Shown here one piece after another: positions 32,696 through 41,047 of a stretch of 64,000 nucleotides of DNA (position 1 is the first letter of the stretch; each line of letters starts with the position of its first letter). The notes below the pieces were generated by a model, which saw only the letters and a list, made by a program, of their open reading frames with translations, was not told the origin of the DNA and searched no databases. A program made the translations under genes and the position numbers. The stretch lies in contig NZ_CP119779.1 in the NCBI RefSeq assembly GCF_029338195.1, positions 1,364,001 to 1,428,000 of the forward strand, in the 5' to 3' direction. This DNA comes from Haloarcula litorea (GTDB lineage Archaea > Halobacteriota > Halobacteria > Halobacteriales > Haloarculaceae).

Positions 32696-32872
32696 ATGCA
32701 CGACTTCTTCGATAACTGCAGAGTCTGCGGCGACAACCACGACGACAACAGCTGCAACGACAACCACGACGATAACGGAAGCGACTACTGCAGCAACTGC
32801 GGAAGCAGGAAAACCTGGAAATCCAGTGGAATCGGAGCTGAGATTCTCAAATGCCCGAACTGCAGCGAATGA
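32696..32872 (+). CDS. 58-residue double zinc-knuckle protein
   Basis: ATG two bases after the preceding stop. Cysteine pairs CRVC, CSNC and CPNC plus several His residues (NHDDN repeated) give at least one and probably two zinc sites. The Asn/Asp-rich stretch between them is partly repetitive. Confidence 0.7.
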   Translation: MHDFFDNCRVCGDNHDDNSCNDNHDDNGSDYCSNCGSRKTWKSSGIGAEILKCPNCSE

Positions 32873-32913
32873 CCGATGACTGACGAAGAACTCAGGCAAG
32901 CAGCACTGGCACA

Positions 32914-33303
32914 ATGACTGAAAAAAGTCCAGATGAGATGACGGACGCAGAGCTCGCACAGGCAATCCTCGATTCCACTGAAAAATACTGCGAGGAAGGG
33001 TCCTTGGTCGCCATAGCTCAGACCGCAGTCACTGGAACAGAAAGAAGAGTGGATGTTCCTCGCAAACTGTATTACGACGGCAAAGCCGGGTACCTACCCA
33101 GCGAAGGCCTCTGGGTGTTCTGCGAAAAGGAAGATCTCGACGAAACAACGTACAGGTACTACTACATCACCGTCGACGAGGAAACCTTCGAAACCGAGGT
33201 ACTGACCGGCCAAGATCTCAAGCAGAAGATCCAGGAAGGCTTCCAATTGAAGATGGAAGCACCCCAGAAAATAGAAGAAGCAAGTAAAGAAGTCGATATC
33301 TGA
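32914..33303 (+). CDS. Hypothetical protein (129 aa)
   Basis: ATG at 32,914. The start (MTDAELAQAILDSTEKYCEEGS) is helical, the centre beta-rich (KLYYDGKAGYLPSEGLWVFCE) and the C-terminus a basic helix. A 13-codon ATG frame between this gene and the zinc gene may be a remnant. No family recognised. Confidence 0.65.
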   Translation: MTEKSPDEMTDAELAQAILDSTEKYCEEGSLVAIAQTAVTGTERRVDVPRKLYYDGKAGYLPSEGLWVFCEKEDLDETTYRYYYITVDEETFETEVLTGQDLKQKIQEGFQLKMEAPQKIEEASKEVDI

Positions 33304-33305
33304 AC

Positions 33306-33974
33306 TCACCGCCCGTAACCTAATCGCATACCAATACCTTCTGGAAGACCAGCACGGGCAATCTCCCCTTTCACATCAGAAATATTGTAACGGACTCGGC
33401 GCAGATCAGTACTCCAATCACTCGTGTCAACGACGGCGTAACCTGCCCGAAAATCTCCGTCACGAGGCTGGCCAACACTTCCAGGATTCAGGATCAACCG
33501 GTTGTCAACAACCTTCTCACCCGGGACATGGGTATGACCGAGGAAACAGGCCTCGTAGTCGTCGAGGTACTGTCTTACGTCTGAGAACTCATCTGGCGTG
33601 ACGTATCGGTCCACTTGTTCTGGGTGATCGTGAGCCAGGAGAATGTCGCCGTCGAGGAACTCCGTTGTACGGGGAAGATTTTGAAGCCATTCTCTGTACT
33701 TTCCTTTGACCTGTTTTTTGCTGTACCTCAGCCCTTCCCGTGCCTGACTATTGCATCTGTAGCCTTCTGGATTAACGAACTCCCGGTCATGATTCCCCTG
33801 TAAAACAGTGCTGCAGTGCTGCCACACCTTCCGAACACACTCCAAGGGGTTCGGGCCGTAGCCGACAACGTCGCCCAAGCAAATCGTTTCGTCGATGTCA
33901 CCAGGAACATCCTCAAGGACAGCCTCCAGAGCGGTGAGGTTGCTATGGATGTCTGAGATAACAGCCAGCTTCAT
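33306..33974 (-). CDS. Metallophosphoesterase, YfcE/DevR-type (222 aa)
   Basis: Calcineurin-like motifs in order: SDIHSN (D-x-H), GDVVGYGP (GD), GNHDRE (GNHD), LAHDHP, and GHTHVPG (GHxH), followed by LNPGSVGQPRDGD. Length and motifs match the archaeal/bacterial protein family of small phosphodiesterases. ATG at 33,974. Convergent with the preceding rightward operon. Also found widely in host genomes, so it may be cargo. Confidence 0.88.
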   Translation of the reverse strand: MKLAVISDIHSNLTALEAVLEDVPGDIDETICLGDVVGYGPNPLECVRKVWQHCSTVLQGNHDREFVNPEGYRCNSQAREGLRYSKKQVKGKYREWLQNLPRTTEFLDGDILLAHDHPEQVDRYVTPDEFSDVRQYLDDYEACFLGHTHVPGEKVVDNRLILNPGSVGQPRDGDFRAGYAVVDTSDWSTDLRRVRYNISDVKGEIARAGLPEGIGMRLGYGR

Positions 33975-34082
33975 GCATACACCTTATTTAGGCGAGTCCA
34001 TAAAGATGTATCGTGGAATTATCTCTCAGCAGGAGATCAAATCAACGTTAAAAACAGGGGCTCTAAGAGGCAGAATTATGAC

Positions 34083-34775
34083 TCAGTAGAAATGCCGCCC
34101 ACAATTCTTTTTATGATGTGGTCCGGCCACGAACGGCTTCGCGCCACATTTGGAACATTCATACTTGTGGGCTAATTCTGTCTCATACGCTGAGTAACTC
34201 CAGTTCCGCTTACAATCTGAGTCGTGGTGTGGCCCTTGAGAAAACGGTTTTACCCCACAGTGCTTACACGTCTTTGAATAATCGTAGTCCCCAGTCACGG
34301 ATCTCTCAATATGCTTCTTAATTCGGCGTGGACAGTCCCTCTGGTGGTGAGCGCCAGCAACGAAAGGTTGGGCTCCACAGTGCGTGCAACTATACCGGTG
34401 AGCAAGATCCGTACTGATGGCAAGTTGATCTTGATTCCGAGAGCAACTACTGCTGTGATGAGGGCCCTCAGAGAACGGCTTTGCGCCACAGTTCTTGCAC
34501 TCTGAATTATAATCGCTAGATGACACGGCGTTAAGTGCTGAATCGGTGTAACGGGCAGCGATGAGAATGTTCGGAAGAGAATCAAAGGCTTGCTGTATTT
34601 TCGCCTCCTCTGCAGCTAAGTCTTCCAGCAGTTGTCTCTTTTCGTGCGATTCAAGGTCCATCTGTCGGAGCTCTTCCTCAAGCTTCTCCTGGGCCGCGAG
34701 GTCATCTAACCGGCGGAGTTCAGCAGCTGGAAGATCTTCCCATCTCGGCTCTGTTGGTCGTCTTTCATCACGCAT
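34083..34775 (-). CDS. Protein with four tandem CxxCGxxPF zinc repeats (230 aa)
   Basis: An N-terminal coiled coil (about 15-65: LEEELRQMDLESHEKRQLLE) is followed by four copies of a ~22-residue unit, C-x2-C-G-x2-P-F-x4-H-H-x4-C. Each unit has the ligands for one zinc ion. Linkers contain Tyr/His residues (AHRYSC, AHKYEC). I do not know a named family with this repeat; single copies may occur elsewhere. Likely nucleic-acid or protein binding. AGGCCT-free. Confidence 0.75.
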   Translation of the reverse strand: MRDERRPTEPRWEDLPAAELRRLDDLAAQEKLEEELRQMDLESHEKRQLLEDLAAEEAKIQQAFDSLPNILIAARYTDSALNAVSSSDYNSECKNCGAKPFSEGPHHSSSCSRNQDQLAISTDLAHRYSCTHCGAQPFVAGAHHQRDCPRRIKKHIERSVTGDYDYSKTCKHCGVKPFSQGPHHDSDCKRNWSYSAYETELAHKYECSKCGAKPFVAGPHHKKNCGRHFY

Positions 34776-34863
34776 AAATATTGATAGCTACTGTCACCCT
34801 GTTCAGTTTTACCCTTTACAGAGGCTTAATCCCTGAAACTGGAAGTGTCCCAGAACCTAGGGG

Positions 34864-35727
34864 TCAGAAGTGATCTAATAACACGTTCTTCACCGCCCTT
34901 GGAACTGTTTTGAACTTGTTCCTGCATACCTTCGGCGGCATCTCAATCTGGATCCCCTCACCGTTCTTGGCGAAGTAGTTGATCGAGTTCAAATCACCTC
35001 TACCAGTCAACCTGAACTCGCTGTACCTCCAAGCAACATCCGCATAACTACCCAATGCGTCTTGCAGAGACTCCGCCACCAACCTGCGAATATCATCAGA
35101 GGCCTGTCCACCAACCATAACCAGATCACGGTGCTTCTTGATACTCTGCAGATGAAACCCGACAACGTAGTCAAAACGCCGGTCGATAATCTTCTGCAGC
35201 TGAGGATACGCATCAACAGCCTTCACCGGCTCTTTCAAATGCCACCGGCTGTACGAATCCTTACTGTCGTAATAAGATTCGAAACCGTGGCACATCCACG
35301 TCGTCACCGGGACACCAGCCCCCATCAGCATCTTCGCACAATGCGCACCCATCACATCCGTATTCACCTCTGCAGCCCCGCCGTGAGGACAACTGATCAA
35401 CACCCTGTCGCCGCTGCTCTCCCAAAGCGTCTCAGCTAAACCTCCCTCCATCCAGGCCTCAACGTAATCACCGGATGGAACCGTAGAGTGGAGCTCGACG
35501 TCGTCACCAGGACTGGAAAGGATCCTGTCCCAACCGTCACTGCTGGTCTTGAACGCTACAGAACTGTCGCCGTGGATTTTGTCGACGACAGCATAGGCCT
35601 TGATCGGCCCGTTCTCAACTCGCACATGGCTTCCAGGCTTCTTCCCCAGCCGGTCAGCTACTTCCTGTGAAATACTACAGTGGTACTTGTCCTCGAGGCC
35701 TTTTGTCTTCCCTGTGCTGAGTGTCAT
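34864..35727 (-). CDS. Poly-gamma-glutamate-hydrolase-like zinc peptidase (287 aa)
   Basis: The segment VLISCPHGGAAEVNTDVMG (109-127), then CHGF (147-150) and VGFHLQ...VMVGGQASDDIRRLV, follows the order of the phage/Bacillus poly-gamma-glutamate hydrolase family: an HGG-E zinc-site start, a second His and a late Gly-Gly motif. Phages use such enzymes to cut polyglutamate capsules; haloarchaea such as Natrialba make polyglutamate. The C-terminus is DNA-binding-free and basic. Last gene of a three-gene leftward operon. Confidence 0.7.
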   Translation of the reverse strand: MTLSTGKTKGLEDKYHCSISQEVADRLGKKPGSHVRVENGPIKAYAVVDKIHGDSSVAFKTSSDGWDRILSSPGDDVELHSTVPSGDYVEAWMEGGLAETLWESSGDRVLISCPHGGAAEVNTDVMGAHCAKMLMGAGVPVTTWMCHGFESYYDSKDSYSRWHLKEPVKAVDAYPQLQKIIDRRFDYVVGFHLQSIKKHRDLVMVGGQASDDIRRLVAESLQDALGSYADVAWRYSEFRLTGRGDLNSINYFAKNGEGIQIEMPPKVCRNKFKTVPRAVKNVLLDHF

Positions 35728-35729
35728 AG

Positions 35730-36719
35730 TTAGATGTCCGGTAGCTGTTCAGCGGATTCGACAACCTCGGACTCGACTTCGACGACGCCGGAATCCTCGT
35801 CTTTGTATTCGTCCTGTAGGTCGATCATACCTTCCACCATATCCATCATTTTATCCGCCTTCTCCCAGCGATGCTCGTCTTCTTGGAACTCAAGCTCTTT
35901 CCGTTCCCTCTCAATCTCCCAGTCCTGCTGCTCCCACTCCTTATCCAGCCGTCGCTCCTCGATATCCTTCTGCCGCATCGACTCTTCGTGATCCAGACGC
36001 ATCTCTTCCCGCTGCCGTTCATCCTTCCGCTGGATCTCTTCACGTTTCGTCTCCTGCTCCATCGCCGTCTCCATCAAACCGCGCTGATGCTGCATCTCCT
36101 CTTTCTCAAGCTCAGCCTGCTGCTTCATCTGCTGCTTCTTCAACTCCAACTCTTTCTGAAGCTCTGCCTCTTCCAACTGCCGGATATGCTGCACCTGTTC
36201 CTGCCACGCCTGGAACTCTTTCTCCCACACCTCCAAACGGCGCTGAAACTCAACCTCTTCCTTAACCTGCTGAAGACAGCTGTCGCAGTACGCAGCCTGG
36301 TGAGGACCATAACCAAACCTGTGATCCTGACACAGAATCACTTCGCAGGCCTCGCATCTTCCAGCGCAGTTCTCACAAGTCCGAGTCCGGCAAACAGTGC
36401 AGCGCCCGTGAAGCTTGTTCGCACGGCCCTGACCTCCCATCACCGTCCGGCAGCTGGGGCAGACAGGTCTTTTCCGGACCTCAACCTCCCACTGATTATC
36501 CCTGACCGTACCACGAAGCGTGATGTTCCCGTGCCTATTGATGTTATCCTCGACAGGCTCGAGCAAAGTCATCTGAGCACTCATCACCTCAGTACCATCC
36601 CCCATCTCCTCTACGGACGGAGTGGAAACACCGACATCCTCGACACCATCGAGGTCCATATCGATATCCATCTCGTCGAGCGCTGACTCCATCCGATTCT
36701 TGAGCTGCTCACTATTCAT
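35730..36719 (-). CDS. Zinc-ribbon protein with very long charged coiled coil (329 aa)
   Basis: A cysteine-rich region (about 80-145: CPSC, CTVC, CENC, CEAC, CQDH, CDSC) can bind three or so zinc ions in a RING- or LIM-like order. It is followed by about 160 residues of nearly uninterrupted Glu/Gln/Lys/Arg coiled coil. This suggests a scaffold or ring-forming adaptor. Co-transcribed with the Gly-rich protein upstream and the hydrolase downstream. Confidence 0.7.
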   Translation of the reverse strand: MNSEQLKNRMESALDEMDIDMDLDGVEDVGVSTPSVEEMGDGTEVMSAQMTLLEPVEDNINRHGNITLRGTVRDNQWEVEVRKRPVCPSCRTVMGGQGRANKLHGRCTVCRTRTCENCAGRCEACEVILCQDHRFGYGPHQAAYCDSCLQQVKEEVEFQRRLEVWEKEFQAWQEQVQHIRQLEEAELQKELELKKQQMKQQAELEKEEMQHQRGLMETAMEQETKREEIQRKDERQREEMRLDHEESMRQKDIEERRLDKEWEQQDWEIERERKELEFQEDEHRWEKADKMMDMVEGMIDLQDEYKDEDSGVVEVESEVVESAEQLPDI

Positions 36720-36731
36720 AGCAAGTATTTT

Positions 36732-37487
36732 CTAAATACCTCCGTCTCCCATCCCACCACTGCCCATTCCGCCATCACCCATACCTCCTGAGTCACCAGC
36801 ATCACCGCCGTCGCCTGAACTTCCTGCATCTCCAGAGCCGTCACCACCGTTTAAAGCCGCTTCAGCGTTCGACTTGACGGTAGGACCGTCCATAGACACA
36901 TCTCCGTCACCTGCACCGTCAGAACCGTCCTCACCAGCATCACTGCCTTGCCCCGCGTCACCGTCTTCCATCTCAGCTTCAACATCGCTGTTAGAGATAT
37001 CTGGGTTGATATCAGAGACTTCGACGTTAGAAAGCCAGCCCGGATTCGACTCAGCGATCTGCGCCAAGGCTTCCACCTGAGAATCAGCTTCCACGACCCC
37101 AGGATCGTTCATTACGTCGTTGAAGATGTGTCTGTTGTTGGTGGCGCGTTTCGCAGTCTTCTTCGCTGACTCCTGGCTATACTGATTTGACCGGGCCTGT
37201 TTCATCCGCTCGTTGCCACGGTTGAACGAGTAGCCGTCTCTGAGGCCGTTCACGTCCTTCTCCTCGTCTTCCTCCGGAGGCTGTTCCCTCAACTCTTCAT
37301 GGCTCATCTGCCGATGTTTCCCCGTCAAGTACTCTTCTGGTACGTCGGCTCGGTGAACGAGATCGACTTTGTCTTCACCGCGGATCTCAACGTAGTGGTA
37401 CTGGTCGTATTTTTCGTAGGCCGCTTCGCGTCCGGTCAACAGTTCTAGAATCTTTTCTTTGATTCTCCGCGCAGCAGTTCCCAACAT
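36732..37487 (-). CDS. Protein with Gly/Met/Asp low-complexity tail (251 aa)
   Basis: The N-terminal ~170 residues are charged and helical (ARRIKEKILELLTGREAAYEK). The last ~80 are low-complexity Gly/Asp/Ser ending in repeated GGMGDGG/GGMGSGG units. ATG at 37,487. First gene of the leftward operon; the promoter must lie in the non-coding region to its right. The tail could mediate assembly. Function unknown. Confidence 0.65.
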   Translation of the reverse strand: MLGTAARRIKEKILELLTGREAAYEKYDQYHYVEIRGEDKVDLVHRADVPEEYLTGKHRQMSHEELREQPPEEDEEKDVNGLRDGYSFNRGNERMKQARSNQYSQESAKKTAKRATNNRHIFNDVMNDPGVVEADSQVEALAQIAESNPGWLSNVEVSDINPDISNSDVEAEMEDGDAGQGSDAGEDGSDGAGDGDVSMDGPTVKSNAEAALNGGDGSGDAGSSGDGGDAGDSGGMGDGGMGSGGMGDGGI

Positions 37488-38128
37488 AACTGCTTCTTAC
37501 CTGAGATATAGACGTCTCTGCCCTGTTAAATGATTGCAGTGTAAAGGTTTCGCGCTGCATCGCAAGAATTGCCGATAAAATACTGAATAATTAATCATTA
37601 TGAACTGGTGGAGAGTCGAAGCATTGGATCCTCGGTCTCTTCAAAACAAGATAGATAGAGCAGAAGCTTTCTCGGGAAATACTCCGTAGATATAATCATC
37701 AGAGGGGGTATGTTATTGCCTGTTTCGAGGTGCCCCATCAACCATAGGATCATATCCTACTGGCTTGATATATTCGGAGATCTTGATTTGGCCAGTTTCA
37801 GTATAACCCGTTATCTATCGAGGCTCTGGATCTAGATCAGAGAAGACGGAACACACCCCGTGTTCTACACCCCTGTTCCAGACCTCAAACACCCCGTGTA
37901 CCAGATGAAAACGATACACCCTAAAATACAGGTTTACACACCGTGTAGAACAGCAAAATCACATAGAACAGGGTTCGTCCAGACTCCGGTAAACCCGAGA
38001 AATAGAAAGTAGGTAACAACGTAGAACAGGGGATGAAAATATTCGCTGGAAAATGGAGCTGAAAGAGAAAAAGATGAGGCCTCAGGATAGACTCGATTTG
38101 AGGCCTCGAAATACCACAGTCAATCTGC
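37488..38128. repeat. 640-base non-coding region with clustered short repeats
   Basis: No credible ORF. Between 37,853 and 38,032 two sequence words recur: ACACCCCGTGT (37,853-37,863 and 37,889-37,899, with a shortened ACACCGTGT at 37,938) and TAGAACAGGG(G) (37,964 and 38,022, partial at 37,946, and inverted at 37,861-37,878). Two AGGCCT sites lie at 38,077 and 38,101. The pattern is typical of iterons, a partition site or a transfer origin; which one cannot be told from sequence. Confidence 0.6.
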
Positions 38129-38956
38129 TTACTCGAACAGTTCTTTCAATGGTTGGTTCTCTTCTTCTCTCCTTGTTTTCTCTTTCTTATATTTCTCGTA
38201 GTCACTCTCCTTGATGACGTTGGTTCTGCGTCCGTAGCCGTGACCGTATCCGTAGACTGAATCTGTTGATGACCGAGTGATGTTCTCCATCTCAAAGTCG
38301 GCTATTTCCTGTATCTCTCCATCTTTGAGGTGGTAAATCTGGTTCTCCTCTGGATACCTGATTTTCAGATTCTCTTCTCCAAAGGCCGTGTAGAGTCGTG
38401 ATTCTCTTGTTGCTCCTACTAACTCGTTAGAGTCGGGTATTTCTGCGAATGTGAAGTCGCTGCCGTCTCTGAAGTAGTAGAGGTCGTCCTTGTAGTCGTA
38501 GAGGAAGACGGACACACTGCCGCTGGTTTTCTCAAGGGATTGCTTGACTGCTTTCACCGTATCGTGTCCCTTCCGTTTGTAGATGTCCCTGAGCATCTGG
38601 TAGCTATCTGCTCGTCCTTCCTCGTAGATTGAGGGAGTTGTAACCATACCGTTGTGAACAAGGATGTTGGAGTTATGCCGGAACGGGTGACTGTTCTTCT
38701 TAATCACTGCTCCCTCAGTAGCCATGCGAAGATGGAGGACCACAAAACGGCTATCGTTGAATCTCTTATAGACCTCACTCAAATACTCGTAGCTGAACCG
38801 CTCTTCTGACTTGTAGACCTCTCCCTCTTCATTGAAAACTCCGAATCCATCTGCGTTACTGGTTGAGGCCTCTTCTATCGCTGTGAGCAGGAAATTTAGG
38901 AAATTCTGATTTTGAACTGCTTTGTTCTTACCGTGGATAAAGAAGATTTCACACAT
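38129..38956 (-). CDS. Class II glutamine amidotransferase-like protein
   Basis: Begins Met-Cys-Glu, placing the N-terminal nucleophile Cys at position 2 after Met removal. It also has the class II motifs VVLHLRMATEG, NSNILVHNGMV and later SGSVSVFLYD. Family role: hydrolyse glutamine to supply ammonia to a partner enzyme. The C-terminal tail is Lys/Glu-rich. Its ATG overlaps the end of the amidoligase-like gene, the classical pairing of glutaminase with amidoligase. About 275 residues, compact for the class. Confidence 0.85.
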   Translation of the reverse strand: MCEIFFIHGKNKAVQNQNFLNFLLTAIEEASTSNADGFGVFNEEGEVYKSEERFSYEYLSEVYKRFNDSRFVVLHLRMATEGAVIKKNSHPFRHNSNILVHNGMVTTPSIYEEGRADSYQMLRDIYKRKGHDTVKAVKQSLEKTSGSVSVFLYDYKDDLYYFRDGSDFTFAEIPDSNELVGATRESRLYTAFGEENLKIRYPEENQIYHLKDGEIQEIADFEMENITRSSTDSVYGYGHGYGRRTNVIKESDYEKYKKEKTRREEENQPLKELFE

Positions 38957-39713
38957 CGTGATTCACCTTTTTGTCGACACTGCTTTCTATTGAGATGGTT
39001 TTCTCAGGCCTTGGACTGCCTACTGCGTCATTTTTGGTTAATTCTGTCCCGATTGAATCGCTGTAAAGGCCTTCTCTGAGATAGGCATTAATTGAAGTAG
39101 TGACTAAATCTACTGCTTCCATTACCTTACTGGGGGACTCCATAGCCGGAAAAAGCCGAAATTCTACTGTGTCATATTTGTGCTTCATATAATTGATTCT
39201 GCGGTACTTACCAGAGTGACTATCGAGTTGTTTGTCGATTGTGTAGTTATCCTTAATCGGCTTACAGTAGTGTCCGTAAGTCGCTGATCGGCTAAACGGG
39301 TGACTATCCCTGTTTTTCACTCTTTTGCGGAGTCTCGGACATTTACTCCAGAGGTCGCTGTCTCTTACTCGGTCAATAAAGTAGTCGTGGAATTTGAGAG
39401 ATGTGAGCCGGTAGTAATGCTTGTCCTTGTTCATCGAAACGTGGATATGAAGCCCCATTGAGGCATTTATCTCTCTTATCTTGCCGTAGAGGGTTCTAAC
39501 AGATGTCTCAAGATCTTCAATCTCTTCTGGATAATCCACTGGGTCGCTGACGTACTCTTTACTCTCTGCCTGTGGCTTTTCTGTAGTTATTGAACTGTCG
39601 TACTCTCTCCTGAATCGGGCAACCTCTTTTCTCCGGTTTTGAAGATTCTTGTCTATAGCACATTCAACTTCTATACCTACTTTGTCTATCCATAGGCCTG
39701 AAATCCATATCAC
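38949..39713 (-). CDS. Amidoligase-like (glutamine-synthetase fold) protein
   Basis: Motifs typical of the putative amidoligase family: GIEVECAID near the N-terminus, LHIHVSMN in the middle and YDTVEFRLFPAMES near the C-terminus. These enzymes use ATP to form amide bonds and are often encoded beside class II amidotransferases, as here. About 254 residues from the GTG at 39,713. The start is uncertain: AGGTGAT overlaps that GTG, so an ATT or other codon slightly downstream may be used. Confidence 0.75.
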   Translation of the reverse strand: MIWISGLWIDKVGIEVECAIDKNLQNRRKEVARFRREYDSSITTEKPQAESKEYVSDPVDYPEEIEDLETSVRTLYGKIREINASMGLHIHVSMNKDKHYYRLTSLKFHDYFIDRVRDSDLWSKCPRLRKRVKNRDSHPFSRSATYGHYCKPIKDNYTIDKQLDSHSGKYRRINYMKHKYDTVEFRLFPAMESPSKVMEAVDLVTTSINAYLREGLYSDSIGTELTKNDAVGSPRPEKTISIESSVDKKVNHDV

Positions 39714-39779
39714 CTATACCACGATTATGGCTTTACTTTTATAAAAATATCAACATAATCACCATACAGGTGGTTAACC
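39714..39779. promoter_or_regulatory. Divergent promoter with near-palindromic TATA box
   Basis: TTTTATAAAA at 39,737-39,746 reads the same on both strands and lies about 25-30 bases from the amidoligase start on one side and 35-40 from the 39,780 gene on the other. It may serve both. Confidence 0.6.
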
Positions 39780-40259
39780 TTGACCGACTACCAAGACTTC
39801 AAAGAACAAGACATGGACGAAGGCGACCTATTCAAAGCCATAGTCCACCGACAAGACAACGGAAAAATCCTCTTCTACATGGAAACAACCGAAGACATAG
39901 AGGAATTTTTCCAAACAGAAAACACAGGCCAATCCAGCCAATGGAAAAACGGAGACGACAGTTTCCACAACTTCTACAAAAGACAGTACGAGAGAAACGG
40001 GCCTTCAGAGATGGCCGAATACTTCACAGGAAAGAACGACAAATTCGGCGGAAGTTACGTAGAACAAGGACAAATCAACATAGGCCTTCTAAGAACCGTA
40101 GGAATAAGCGACGGAGTAGAGTTTGAGATTCCAGCGAACTACAGCGAAGAAACCCTCAAAGAATCCGTCGAGACTCTCAAAAACGTTGTAGAGGAGATTT
40201 ATAAGAAGTTCATCAGGCCTGTAAACGTGAAGACAGTCATAACGGTGGAGGAGCTATAA
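39780..40259 (+). CDS. Hypothetical protein (159 aa)
   Basis: TTG start after AGGTGGTT. Soluble, Asn/Glu/Lys-rich, with a predicted helical C-terminus (LKESVETLKNVVEEIYKKFI). Codon choice is AT-rich. Divergent from the amidoligase pair and possibly related to it functionally. No family recognised. A strong hairpin ends the gene. Confidence 0.65.
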   Translation: MTDYQDFKEQDMDEGDLFKAIVHRQDNGKILFYMETTEDIEEFFQTENTGQSSQWKNGDDSFHNFYKRQYERNGPSEMAEYFTGKNDKFGGSYVEQGQINIGLLRTVGISDGVEFEIPANYSEETLKESVETLKNVVEEIYKKFIRPVNVKTVITVEEL

Positions 40260-40267
40260 AGCTCCTC
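40248..40267 (+). terminator. Hairpin at the end of the 39,780 gene
   Basis: A perfect 8-base stem (GAGGAGCT / AGCTCCTC) with a 4-base loop ATAA that includes the stop codon. A T-rich stretch (ATCTTTTCC) follows about 6 bases on. Confidence 0.6.
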
Positions 40268-40708
40268 TAACCATCTTTTCCAATAATCCAGCCTTCAGAC
40301 CTTGAGACAGAGATTTTCTGAGCCATAGAACACTGGTGGCTCCAAATTTGTAGGGAGAACCCTGCCGCCTTCCAGATGCTCTAAACACCTGTCTCTGCTC
40401 TCTTCAGAATAGAAGCTGTGGGGAGAAGAACCCCCGCTTGTCGATTCATACGGCCTGGAGGTCGATGCGGCTGCAGCTCAGAGAGATATGCTATCTGAAG
40501 ATGGAATCCGTGGAATCAATAAACTCTACCAGATCTCCGAGATCGCGGTTGCCCTCGATCATATTCTATCGACGACTCTGCTCGTCTTTTTCTTTTTATG
40601 TTTAGTTCTATGTAATAATATTCTGCTCGTTGGTGTTCTGACGCAGAAGCAGTATCGGCATTATGTTTATAAATATCACTTTTGTTAAACAACAGTAAGG
40701 TAGATAAC
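40268..40708. other. Intergenic region with gene remnant and promoter
   Basis: No convincing complete gene. A short stretch around 40,462-40,575 reads like a coding remnant (AAAQRDMLSEDGIRGINKLY). The TATA box TTTATAAATA at 40,666-40,675 precedes the HTH gene's ATG at 40,709 by about 35 bases and is its likely promoter. Confidence 0.45.
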
Positions 40709-40999
40709 ATGGTCAAAGAACCCGAGATCGAAGAACTACTCAAAGACTTCCCGTTTAGCAACAAAAACCGCGACAGACAGCTCAAAGTCCTCAGCCAGTA
40801 TATCATAGAATCACCAGGCCTCAATAAGAGCGAGCTGGCAGAACGACTCAACATAAACAGAGGAACCGTCACCAAAATCGAAGAAACTTGGGAGGACCTT
40901 CACCAAGAAGAGAAAGCAGCTCTTACAGATTACCTTCGGCAGAAATATCTCGAAGTCGCAAATCTGCCTGCTGACGCCGCCAGCTACCAAGAGGCCTAA
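40709..40999 (+). CDS. Small helix-turn-helix regulator (96 aa)
   Basis: The start at ATG 40,709 fits the TATA spacing. The central motif (LNKSELAERLNINRGTVTKI) is a clear helix-turn-helix, flanked by helices. The C-terminus (LRQKYLEVANLPADAASYQEA) may dimerise. Likely an autoregulator or control gene near the replication region. Confidence 0.75.
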   Translation: MVKEPEIEELLKDFPFSNKNRDRQLKVLSQYIIESPGLNKSELAERLNINRGTVTKIEETWEDLHQEEKAALTDYLRQKYLEVANLPADAASYQEA

Positions 41000-41047
41000 C
41001 TCAGAGATATTTTATTGACGTCTACCAAAACCTAGTAGAATCTCCAC

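Noticed and set aside
40488-40688. 67-codon rightward ORF before the HTH gene
   Set aside because: Ends in a hydrophobic, AT-rich stretch that overlaps the HTH promoter; only its first part looks coding, so treated as a possible remnant.
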